Of a stretch of 44,022 nt of DNA, positions 1 through 6,605 are shown one piece after another. Position 1 is the stretch's first letter; each line of letters begins with the position of its first letter. The stretch comes from Chitinophagaceae bacterium. GTDB lineage: Bacteria; Bacteroidota; Bacteroidia; Chitinophagales; Chitinophagaceae. The stretch is from assembly GCA_014379965.1 (NCBI GenBank), contig JACMKU010000044.1:1-44022 (forward strand). Reading direction: 5' to 3'. The position numbers were made by a program, and so were the translations under genes. A model generated the notes under the pieces. That model worked only from the letters and a program-made list of their open reading frames with translations. It had not been told where the DNA came from and made no database searches.

Positions 1-38
1 CGGTCTTTCGTTCTTTCGCACTTCCGGACTATTCCTCC

Positions 39-66
39 TGCCTCATGCCTCCCGTCTCCCGCCTCA
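39..66. repeat. Heptamer array at the yraN stop codon
   Basis: Four 7-bp units of the form YGYCTCM run from 39 to 66. On the minus strand the first unit begins with the TGA that ends yraN, so the array supplies the stop codon. The same GRGAGRC-type word recurs at 5463-5574 and, in a related form, at 40006-40061. Bases 1-30 carry another word (GGTCTTTCG-like) that recurs at 22031-22150. Any inverted partner would lie outside the window. Confidence 0.7.
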
Positions 67-420
67 CAAAAAAACATCTTCCATAAAAAAAAACTCCGGC
101 TCCCTATCTCTATAAAACGTAATGGACAAAATGTTGTACTCAATCCAGGGATGACCGGGATTTCGAAACAGGTACTCATCAGCAGCACGCTTCAGGCTGC
201 GAAACTTTTTCTTCCCCACGTTATCTTCCGGGTTGCCTACAGGGGAAGCGTTCCGAGCCTTTACCTCTACAAAGTGAAGAAACTTTTCTTTCCGGGCGAT
301 GATATCGATTTCGTATTGCCTGTACCGCCAGTTGCGGTGTAGAATCTCAAATCCTTTCTGCTCCAACCAGGATGCGGCAATCTCCTCGGCGCTCCTTCCA
401 AATAGTATGTGTTCAGCCAT
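64..420 (-). CDS. yraN: YraN family (UPF0102) endonuclease-like protein
   Basis: This 118-residue protein matches the usual YraN length. It has the family opening GRSAEEIAA near residues 8-16 and a PD-(D/E)xK nuclease-like core, with EID at 37-39 and EVK at 52-54. The family resembles Holliday-junction resolvases, but its role in the cell is poorly defined. The start is an ATG at 420, only 24 bp from the divergent manA start at 445. The short shared spacer holds TAnnTTTG-like boxes in both orientations. The stop codon is the first triplet of the heptamer array at 39-66. Confidence 0.88.
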   Translation of the reverse strand: MAEHILFGRSAEEIAASWLEQKGFEILHRNWRYRQYEIDIIARKEKFLHFVEVKARNASPVGNPEDNVGKKKFRSLKRAADEYLFRNPGHPWIEYNILSITFYRDREPEFFFMEDVFL

Positions 421-444
421 GCGTTATCTTTACCCAAAGTAAAG

Positions 445-1662
445 ATGCATATGGCAGGCATTGCACGTTTATCAGGCACTGTAAAACACTATGATTGGGG
501 TGGATTTGAGTTTATTCCCTCATTGCTGAATGTGAAAAACACCGACGGAAAACCGTTTGCGGAATACTGGTTGGGTGCGCATCCACTTGCGGATTGTGTT
601 ATCGCCTTCCCGGATGGACGGATTCGTAACCTGCGTGATGTGTTTAGTGAGTCGCCAGCAGACACGCTTGGTGCCGAGGTCAGTAGTAAGTATGGCGGCT
701 TGCCCTATCTCTTAAAAGTTCTCGATGTAAAGGACATGCTTTCCATACAGGTGCATCCGTCGAAGCAGGCCGCGAAGCGCGATTTCGACGAAGAAAATCT
801 CATGGGGGTACCACTTACTTCTCCTGAAAGGAACTATAAGGATGAGAACCATAAGCCAGAGCTCCTGGTGGCAATAGGTGAATTCTGGTTGCTGCATGGC
901 TTTAAGCAGCTAATTGCCTTACGACAAACCCTCACGAATACGAGGGAGTTGCAGTTCCTGCTACCAATACTGGATTTAGGTTATGTAGAGATGTATCGGA
1001 AAGTAATGGAGATGCCGCAGGAAGAAGTCAATACAATTTTGCAACCTTTGCTTGATCGTATCATCCCGCTATATAAAAACGATAAGTTGAACAAATCAAA
1101 GGAAGACTTTTGGGCTGCGCGGGCCGCACTGAGTTTCTTCCAGCCTGGAAAGATCGATCGGGGCATTTTTTCAATCTATCTTTTTAATCTTATCAAACTA
1201 AAAAAAGGACAGGCCGTTTTCCAGGATGCTGGAGTGCCCCATGCATATCTCGAAGGACAGAATGTAGAGATCATGGCGAATTCAGACAATGTGCTTCGTG
1301 GTGGACTTACTACCAAACACGTTGATGTGCATCAATTGATAAAACATGTGAAATGTGAGCCCACGGACGTCGAAATTCTCAACGGAGCAAAGCATGGGGA
1401 TACACTCGTCTACAAAACGGTAGCCCCGGATTTTGAATTAGCAGCCTTTCAGCTAAACGAAGCCAATACCACTACCATCAAGGGGGATACGGCCGAGATC
1501 CTGTTGTTGATAGAAGGTAAAGTCGAGTTGAGCTATGAAGGCAATATGATAGTGCTGGAGAAAGGGAATCCCTCTGCCATCCTCTTCCCGGGAACCGCAG
1601 CGACAGTACTTGCAATAGAACCATCGTTGGTATACAAGGCCACTGTAGCCAATAGGCAATAG
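445..1662 (+). CDS. manA: Mannose-6-phosphate isomerase, class I
   Basis: The 405-residue product interconverts mannose 6-phosphate and fructose 6-phosphate, feeding GDP-mannose synthesis for surface glycans. Type I cupin zinc-site motifs are visible: QVHP at about 102-105, ENHKPE at about 134-139, and the later VPHAYLEG / NSDNVLRGGLT block. The ATG at 445 is preferred over an upstream in-frame codon at 409 that overlaps yraN; ATG 451 is also possible. A TATCTTTA box at 425-432 could be the promoter, which would give a very short leader. The last codons and the TAG stop are made of the CAATAGG repeat word that starts the inverted repeat at 1645. Confidence 0.93.
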   Translation: MHMAGIARLSGTVKHYDWGGFEFIPSLLNVKNTDGKPFAEYWLGAHPLADCVIAFPDGRIRNLRDVFSESPADTLGAEVSSKYGGLPYLLKVLDVKDMLSIQVHPSKQAAKRDFDEENLMGVPLTSPERNYKDENHKPELLVAIGEFWLLHGFKQLIALRQTLTNTRELQFLLPILDLGYVEMYRKVMEMPQEEVNTILQPLLDRIIPLYKNDKLNKSKEDFWAARAALSFFQPGKIDRGIFSIYLFNLIKLKKGQAVFQDAGVPHAYLEGQNVEIMANSDNVLRGGLTTKHVDVHQLIKHVKCEPTDVEILNGAKHGDTLVYKTVAPDFELAAFQLNEANTTTIKGDTAEILLLIEGKVELSYEGNMIVLEKGNPSAILFPGTAATVLAIEPSLVYKATVANRQ

Positions 1663-1758
1663 GCAATAGGCAATAGCCAATAGGCAATGGGCAATGGGCA
1701 ATAGACAACTTCTAAAGTAACTTGCCTATTGCCTATTGGCTATTGCCTATTGGCTATA
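1645..1758. repeat. Inverted repeat of tandem heptamers (CAATAGG word)
   Basis: The left arm (1645-1704) and right arm (1721-1758) are inverse copies built from 7-bp GCAATAG units; over a 34-bp core they differ at two positions. The loop is about 16 nt. The left arm contains the manA stop codon. The right arm contains the TTG at 1743-1745 that serves as a -33 element for the next gene. A diverged copy of the same word occurs at 37877-37907. Confidence 0.85.
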
Positions 1759-1772
1759 GTTCCTTATTTTTG
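1743..1772 (+). promoter_or_regulatory. Bacteroidota-type promoter for the DUF6580 gene
   Basis: TTG at 1743-1745, a 19-nt spacer and TATTTTTG at 1765-1772 fit the TTTG-N19-TAnnTTTG consensus. The ATG follows at 1791. The -33 part lies inside the right arm of the heptamer inverted repeat. Confidence 0.65.
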
Positions 1773-1790
1773 CACCTGAAACAGACCAAT

Positions 1791-2387
1791 ATGAAACTCA
1801 ACAGAACCACGATCATTCTTTTCTTTTTGTTACTTGTAGCCGCCGTATTTTATCGCTTCATTCCAGGTATGCCGTATGGGTTTACACCACACATGACTAT
1901 CGCTTTACTTGGTGGCGCCGTTATCAAGGATAAAAAATGGGCATTCATATTACCACTAATGTCATTGTTTATTTCAGACCTCATCTTCCATTTTCTCTAC
2001 AAAGCCGGTTTGACAGAAACGTTGGGATTCTATGACGGGCAGTGGGCGATCTACATGGCCTTCATTCTCGTAACATTCCTGGGATTCCTGATGAGGAGGG
2101 TAAATATCGTCAACGTAGCTATGTTCTCGATCGCAGGATCGATCCTATTCTTTTTGATCTCGAATTATATAACCTGGGAAGTAGGGCAGGGGCTTGGCAG
2201 ACCGAAAACGTTTGAAGGTCTTATGCTCTGTTATGGCGACGGTATCGCCTTCTATCGCCAATTCGGTCTTATTAAAGGATTCCAGGCCAACTTCATACTC
2301 GGAGACTTGGCATGGAGCGCTATATTGTTCAGCTCTTATTTCTTCATTAAGAGATACACCACGATTGCTAAACCGCAACTTGCGTAA
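1791..2387 (+). CDS. DUF6580-like integral membrane protein
   Basis: The 198-residue protein is almost entirely hydrophobic, with about five or six membrane segments starting at residue 7. Its general pattern (MTIALLGGAVIKDKKWA, then SLFISDLIFHFL, then a glycine-rich C-terminal half) resembles DUF6580 proteins, which look like ECF-transporter substrate-binding components. The transported compound is unknown. The ATG at 1791 is chosen because a good promoter lies just upstream and an earlier in-frame start would read through the repeat arm. An intrinsic terminator follows 20 nt after the stop. Confidence 0.65.
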   Translation: MKLNRTTIILFFLLLVAAVFYRFIPGMPYGFTPHMTIALLGGAVIKDKKWAFILPLMSLFISDLIFHFLYKAGLTETLGFYDGQWAIYMAFILVTFLGFLMRRVNIVNVAMFSIAGSILFFLISNYITWEVGQGLGRPKTFEGLMLCYGDGIAFYRQFGLIKGFQANFILGDLAWSAILFSSYFFIKRYTTIAKPQLA

Positions 2388-2407
2388 TCGCATCAATCAT
2401 ATTTTAC

Positions 2408-2441
2408 ATCCCGTTCCAGGTTTTGGAACGGGATTTTTTTT
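2408..2441 (+). terminator. Rho-independent terminator after the DUF6580 gene
   Basis: An 11-bp stem (ATCCCGTTCCA with its complement) and a short loop are followed by eight T residues. It ends at the stop codon of the convergent Dph6-like gene. The T tract is only on the plus-strand side. Confidence 0.9.
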
Positions 2442-3093
2442 ATGCCTGCTCCCACTGTAGGAACCAGTAGTTATTATGGAGAAGAGGTCCGCCTTTCTCT
2501 ATCACTAGTTTCGAACTGAATAGTGGACCATTTACAACAAGGGTATGATATTCGCCATTCTCGCCGCAAGGATCGACACCGAGCGCTTCCAGGCGTGCCA
2601 CCAGCCCTGGAGTGACCATTTCGCCGATGAATGACGAGCCCATGGTCTCGTTGCAGCTCACAATCATCATCTCCATACCCGACGCGATCATTTTCATCAC
2701 GAGATCCTTCCTGTTCTTTTGCCAAAGCGGTAACACGGCTTCGATTCCGGCATACTCACAGACCTTCTCTTCCCAGTCACGGTGCGCCTGCAGATCGATG
2801 TCGCCGAATATGGCATGAGTGATTTGAAATTCAACTTTTAATGACAGGAGTTCCGCTTTGAACTTTGCCTCGTAATCGGTCCATGAACTACTTACCATTC
2901 GAATAGGAATTCCCACGGCGGCCGCCTGTCTTTCGAGGATCGTGGCCGGTATCCCGTGTGATCGCGATATCACACCGTTTTCATTCAATACATTCAGGAG
3001 AACGACGGGCCGGAAGCCTTCGTTCATTGCGTTCATCAATGCGAAACAACTGTCCTTTCCCCCGCTCCATGAGCAGAGAGATTTCTTTTCCAT
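2440..3093 (-). CDS. Dph6-related ATP pyrophosphatase (PP-loop ATPase)
   Basis: The 217-residue protein carries the PP-loop SGGKDS at residues 10-15 and the family block CGENGEYHT near residue 190. Eukaryotic and archaeal relatives (Dph6) amidate diphthine on EF-2. Bacteria lack diphthamide, so the substrate here is unknown; an ATP-dependent amidation or adenylation is inferred from the fold. It is co-directional with rnhA and starts 11 nt after the rnhA stop, so the two probably share a transcript. The ATG at 3093 directly precedes the PP-loop strand, as expected for the family. Confidence 0.85.
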   Translation of the reverse strand: MEKKSLCSWSGGKDSCFALMNAMNEGFRPVVLLNVLNENGVISRSHGIPATILERQAAAVGIPIRMVSSSWTDYEAKFKAELLSLKVEFQITHAIFGDIDLQAHRDWEEKVCEYAGIEAVLPLWQKNRKDLVMKMIASGMEMMIVSCNETMGSSFIGEMVTPGLVARLEALGVDPCGENGEYHTLVVNGPLFSSKLVIEKGGPLLHNNYWFLQWEQA

Positions 3094-3104
3094 CGAAAAA
3101 AAAT

Positions 3105-3587
3105 TTATGATAAAAGATTTCCTTTGTCCTGGAGATATCCCACATCATCGAGTAGGTGTCCTCCATCCGCTGCTTGCGTAGCCAGCTCATCGCACCGATT
3201 GTTATAGGGATTCTCAGCGTGTCCTTTTACCCACACAAACTTAACGGTATGGCGTTTCGCAATTTCATCATATCGCATCCAGAGATCGCGATTCTTCTTG
3301 CCTCCCTTGAAGTTTGTAGCTATCCAATTTTTTAACCAGCCCTCTTCAACGGCCTTAACTACATATTGACTGTCTGAATAAATGGTGACCCTGCTTCCTG
3401 GCTTTTTTAAAGCTCCAAGTCCCGCAATCACCGCCATCAACTCCATCCGGTTGTTCGTAGTAAGCCGATATCCTTGCGAGAGTTCTTTACGATGTGTTCC
3501 CGACATCAACACTACTCCATACCCACCTGGTCCGGGATTTCCGCGAGCGGCTCCGTCGGTGTAGATGGTGACTGGGTGGATAGGCAT
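3105..3587 (-). CDS. rnhA: Ribonuclease HI
   Basis: The 160-residue enzyme cleaves the RNA strand of RNA-DNA hybrids in the cytoplasm. The catalytic carboxylates are all present: D11 (TDGAARGNPGPGG), E49 (NRMEL), D72 (SDS) and D133 (CDELA), along with H123 in the KGHA loop. The basic handle region (KNWIATNFKGGKKNRDLW) is present too. The start ATG at 3587 lies only 5 nt from the left arm of a near-perfect 44-bp inverted repeat, which would fold in its 5' leader. It heads a probable two-gene unit with the Dph6-like ATPase. Confidence 0.95.
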   Translation of the reverse strand: MPIHPVTIYTDGAARGNPGPGGYGVVLMSGTHRKELSQGYRLTTNNRMELMAVIAGLGALKKPGSRVTIYSDSQYVVKAVEEGWLKNWIATNFKGGKKNRDLWMRYDEIAKRHTVKFVWVKGHAENPYNNRCDELATQAADGGHLLDDVGYLQDKGNLLS

Positions 3588-3592
3588 AGTTA

Positions 3593-3760
3593 GTTGATTG
3601 GGCGTTTAACGTTTAAGGGTTCAACGTTTAACGTTCTGATTCCAGCGATTGCGTTAGAAAATTGAACTGGTATTGATTTGTTATGACCGATTACATGTAG
3701 GAAACTTCGATTGCAAGAACGTTAAACGTTAAACCCTTAAACGTTAAACCCCCAATCAAC
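3593..3760. repeat. Near-perfect 44-bp inverted repeat (AACGTTT heptamers)
   Basis: The arms 3593-3636 and 3717-3760 are inverse copies matching at 42 of 44 positions, with an 80-nt loop that shows no gene. Each arm starts GTTGATTGGG and continues with 7-bp AACGTTT-type units. The element fills the space between the end of the acyl-CoA carboxylase gene (stop at 3767) and the rnhA start (3587), both on the minus strand. Confidence 0.92.
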
Positions 3761-3766
3761 CAGCCT

Positions 3767-5413
3767 TCACACCTGAAACACCCCCAACTTCAACTCCTCC
3801 ATCACCGGGTTATGACTAGCGGCATATATTGCTTCCGCAATGAGTTTACGTGTGTCGGCCGGGTCGATGATAGCATCAACCCAAAGCCTTGCGGCGGCAT
3901 AGCAGGGCGATGTTTGTTTTTCATATCTTCCTTTGATCTCGTTTAGCAGATTCTGTTCTTGCTCGGGGGTGACTTCCTTTCCTTGCGACTTCATCGAAGC
4001 CACCTGTATCTGAAGGAGTGTTTTTGCAGCCTGGTCCCCACCCATCACTGCGATCCGAGCAGAGGGCCACGCATAGATGAAACGGGGATCGTATGCCTTG
4101 CCGCACATGGCATAGTTGCCGGCACCGTACGAATTTCCGATTATGATAGTAATCTTGGGTACGACGGAATTGGCTACTGCATTCACAAGCTTCGCTCCAT
4201 CCTTGATGATCCCCGACTGTTCGCTACGACTTCCGACCATGAAGCCGGTGACATCTTGTAGAAACACCAACGGTATCTTCTTCTGGTTACAATTAAGTAT
4301 GAACCTCGCGGCTTTATCCGCGCTATCGTTATAAATAACGCCGCCCATCTGCATCTCTCCTTTCCTGCTCTTTACAATCTTACGCTGGTTAGCCACAATA
4401 CCCACGGCCCATCCATCGATCCTCCCATAGCCGCAGATGATTGTCTTTCCATAGACCTGCTTGAACTCCTCGAATTCCGAGTCGTCAGTGATCCTCTCGA
4501 TAATGTCAAGCATGTCATAAGGCTTCCCATCGGAAGGTAATATGCCGTATAGCTCATGAGGATTTTTTTTCGGCACTACTGCTGCTATGCGATCGAAGCC
4601 AGCGATTTCACCAGATATGTTTGTGTGCACCTTCTTTCCCGACAAAGACATGAGTTTCCGGATATGGTCCATACATGCCTCCTCCGTCTTGAACTTATAA
4701 TCCGCTATACCCGAGATCTCGGTATGCGTCACCGCACCACCGAGCGTTTCTGCATCCACATCTTCCCCGATTGCTGCCTTTACGAGATAAGGGCCTGCGA
4801 GGTAAATAGAACCATTGCCCTCCACCATCAACGTTTCATCGCTCATGATAGGCAGGTATGCGCCCCCGGCAACACATGCTCCCATCACAGCGGCGATCTG
4901 AGGTATTCCCATCGCACTCATCCGTGCATTGTTGCGAAATATCCTTCCAAAATGTTCCTTATCTGGAAATATCTCGTCCTGCATAGGAAGATATACCCCG
5001 GCGCTATCGACCAGGTAAATAACGGGCAGATGATTCTCCATCGCTATCTCCTGCATTCGAAGGTTCTTCTTTCCAGTAATAGGAAACCACGCGCCGGCCT
5101 TAACCGTCTGATCATTCGCGAGAATCACACATTGCCTGCCACTAACATATCCTACGCCCGCAATAGTACCTCCGGCTGGACAGCCGCCCTCCGCCTCATA
5201 CATTTCATATCCAGCAAACGCGCCGATCTCTACGAATGGTTTATCCTTGTCAAGCAGATAGGCTATCCTCTCTCTAGGAGTGAGCTTATTCTTCTCCTTC
5301 TGTTTCTTAATTGCCTTTGGCCCACCTCCCTGGTATATCTTCTCCAGCTTTCGCTTTATATCACTCAACGACATCCTCATCGCATCCTCATACTTGTTGA
5401 ATTCAATATTCAT
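3767..5413 (-). CDS. Acyl-CoA carboxylase carboxyltransferase subunit (methylcrotonyl-CoA type)
   Basis: The 548-residue protein is a biotin-dependent carboxyltransferase beta subunit that moves CO2 from carboxybiotin to an acyl-CoA. The N-terminal crotonase-fold half carries GACVAGGAYLPIMSDE; the C-terminal half carries FLQDVTGFMVG and GAGNYAMCGKAYDPRF. These, with FPDKEHFGRIFRNNA, resemble MccB (leucine breakdown) more than propionyl-CoA carboxylase, but substrate cannot be fixed by eye. No biotin carboxylase or biotin carrier gene is nearby. The ATG at 5413 is chosen because further upstream the frame only reads the GRGAGRC heptamer array. Confidence 0.88.
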   Translation of the reverse strand: MNIEFNKYEDAMRMSLSDIKRKLEKIYQGGGPKAIKKQKEKNKLTPRERIAYLLDKDKPFVEIGAFAGYEMYEAEGGCPAGGTIAGVGYVSGRQCVILANDQTVKAGAWFPITGKKNLRMQEIAMENHLPVIYLVDSAGVYLPMQDEIFPDKEHFGRIFRNNARMSAMGIPQIAAVMGACVAGGAYLPIMSDETLMVEGNGSIYLAGPYLVKAAIGEDVDAETLGGAVTHTEISGIADYKFKTEEACMDHIRKLMSLSGKKVHTNISGEIAGFDRIAAVVPKKNPHELYGILPSDGKPYDMLDIIERITDDSEFEEFKQVYGKTIICGYGRIDGWAVGIVANQRKIVKSRKGEMQMGGVIYNDSADKAARFILNCNQKKIPLVFLQDVTGFMVGSRSEQSGIIKDGAKLVNAVANSVVPKITIIIGNSYGAGNYAMCGKAYDPRFIYAWPSARIAVMGGDQAAKTLLQIQVASMKSQGKEVTPEQEQNLLNEIKGRYEKQTSPCYAAARLWVDAIIDPADTRKLIAEAIYAASHNPVMEELKLGVFQV

Positions 5414-5462
5414 AGTTCCTATTGTATCGACAAAGATAGGGACGCGAGGCAGAAGTAGAGGC

Positions 5463-5574
5463 GGGAGGCGAGAGACGGGAGGCGAGAGACGGGAGGCGGG
5501 AGACGAGAGACGAGAGACGGGAGGCGGGAGACGAGAGACGGGAGGCGGGAGGCGGGAGACGGGAGACGAGAGAC
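5463..5574. repeat. Sixteen-unit heptamer tandem array (GRGAGRC)
   Basis: Sixteen uninterrupted 7-bp units of three kinds (GGGAGGC, GGGAGAC, GAGAGAC) cover 112 bp. They lie in the 314-bp gap between two divergent genes (5414-5727). No inverted partner is visible nearby. The open frames that cross it on both strands translate to Arg/Glu/Gly-rich or Ser/Arg/Leu/Pro-rich repeats and are not real genes. Confidence 0.93.
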
Positions 5575-5603
5575 GCGAATGTGAACACCCATAACTCATA
5601 ACC

Positions 5604-5631
5604 CATTTGCTTCGCTTCGCTCGCAATGACG
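5604..5631. repeat. Dispersed TTGCTTCGCTTCGCTCGCAATGACG element
   Basis: This 28-bp copy of a widespread bacterial dispersed repeat is nearly identical to one at 35633-35660. The preceding CATAACTC-TAACCC stretch is shared as well, so the copies extend further upstream. Partial copies lie at 24439-24462 and 39977-40004. The remainder of the gap, 5632-5727, is AT-rich and shows nothing clear. Confidence 0.8.
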
Positions 5632-5727
5632 GCAACATTTCCTGTTTGTGAATTATTAACAATAATAAAAGACCCTTACACTGTGGAATGATACTGCCAT
5701 CGGTTCTCATCAACAAACCTAACCGAT

Positions 5728-6552
5728 ATGAACCGACTGTATTTTCTTCCAATCTTCTCTCTTATTGCCGCTTGCCAATTGGACGCGGAACACTCAATCC
5801 TTCCGAACACTCCCGAAGTAGCACCGACTACAATCTCCGCCATACCTGCACCTCCCGGCTATGAACGCGTTGCGGCGAGAGACTCTTTCACCATTTGGTT
5901 ACGCCGGCTTCCATTGAAGAATGACAACCGGGTCTATCTGTACAATGGTGAATTGAAAGAGAACCAGTCGGCCCAGTTTGCCGTTGTAGACATACCTGTC
6001 GGTAGAAAAAATCTTCAGCAATGCGCTGATGCCATCATCCGGCTAAGAACAGAATACTTCCTGCACTCTGGGAAGGAAGACAAAATCATCTTCACGGCCA
6101 CTGATGGAACTGCGCTATCGTTTCCAGCATGGCGTAAAGGCACGCGTTATCGCCTTTCTGGTAATCGGTTGGTTACATACGTCACCCAGCAGACTACTAC
6201 AGACAAACGAGTCGATCTCGAGAAGTTCCTGGAGATAGTTTTCGCGTATTGTGGGACCATATCACTGCATAAAGAAATGAGACAAATTTCGATTGAGGAA
6301 ATGCAACCGGGAGATGTATTAATCAAAGGTGGATCACCTGGTCATGCTATGATTATAATAGATATGGCAGTGAATACAAGTGGCCAAAAACTATTCATGC
6401 TCGCGCAAGGATACATGCCTGCCCAGGATATGCATGTTGTGAAAAATCCCATCGATGCCAGACTTTGTCCATGGTACCAAATTGATAACACCGGCGTCAT
6501 CGACACACCCGAGTGGAGCTTCAGTGTGAAGGACCTACGGCGCTGGAGATAG
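5728..6552 (+). CDS. DUF4846 lipoprotein
   Basis: The 274-residue protein begins with a lipoprotein signal (LIAAC, Cys16), so it should be anchored in a membrane. The mature part shows the DUF4846 pattern: PPGYERV, then WLRRLPLK, a central ATDGTALSFPAWRKGTRY segment, and a C-terminal PGDVLIKGGSPGHAMIIIDMA block. That block resembles the His part of NlpC/CHAP-like peptidases, but activity is not established. It is convergent with the TonB receptor gene, and a bidirectional terminator separates them. The start is the ATG at 5728 directly before the signal peptide. Confidence 0.8.
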   Translation: MNRLYFLPIFSLIAACQLDAEHSILPNTPEVAPTTISAIPAPPGYERVAARDSFTIWLRRLPLKNDNRVYLYNGELKENQSAQFAVVDIPVGRKNLQQCADAIIRLRTEYFLHSGKEDKIIFTATDGTALSFPAWRKGTRYRLSGNRLVTYVTQQTTTDKRVDLEKFLEIVFAYCGTISLHKEMRQISIEEMQPGDVLIKGGSPGHAMIIIDMAVNTSGQKLFMLAQGYMPAQDMHVVKNPIDARLCPWYQIDNTGVIDTPEWSFSVKDLRRWR

Positions 6553-6557
6553 GACAA

Positions 6558-6590
6558 GAAAAAGCCGCCCGATCTGGAGCGGCTTTTTTA
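6558..6590. terminator. Bidirectional intrinsic terminator
   Basis: An AAAAAGCCGC stem pairs with GCGGCTTTTT around a short loop. It has an A tract on the left and a T tract on the right, so it can end both the DUF4846 transcript (plus) and the TonB receptor transcript (minus). Confidence 0.9.
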
Positions 6591-6605
6591 TATCGTGAAC
6601 CTGGA

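Noticed and set aside
4556..5458. A 300-codon plus-strand frame
   Set aside because: It is antisense to the carboxyltransferase gene and shows no family features.
5463..5574. A CRISPR array
   Set aside because: Units are 7 bp with no spacers; it is a simple tandem array.
5280..5594. A 104-residue Arg/Glu/Gly-rich protein on the plus strand
   Set aside because: Half of it is the heptamer array in another frame, and the rest is antisense to the carboxylase gene.
5414..5752. N-terminal extension of the carboxyltransferase to 5752
   Set aside because: The extension only translates the heptamer array and dispersed repeat; family proteins start at MNIEF, ATG 5413.
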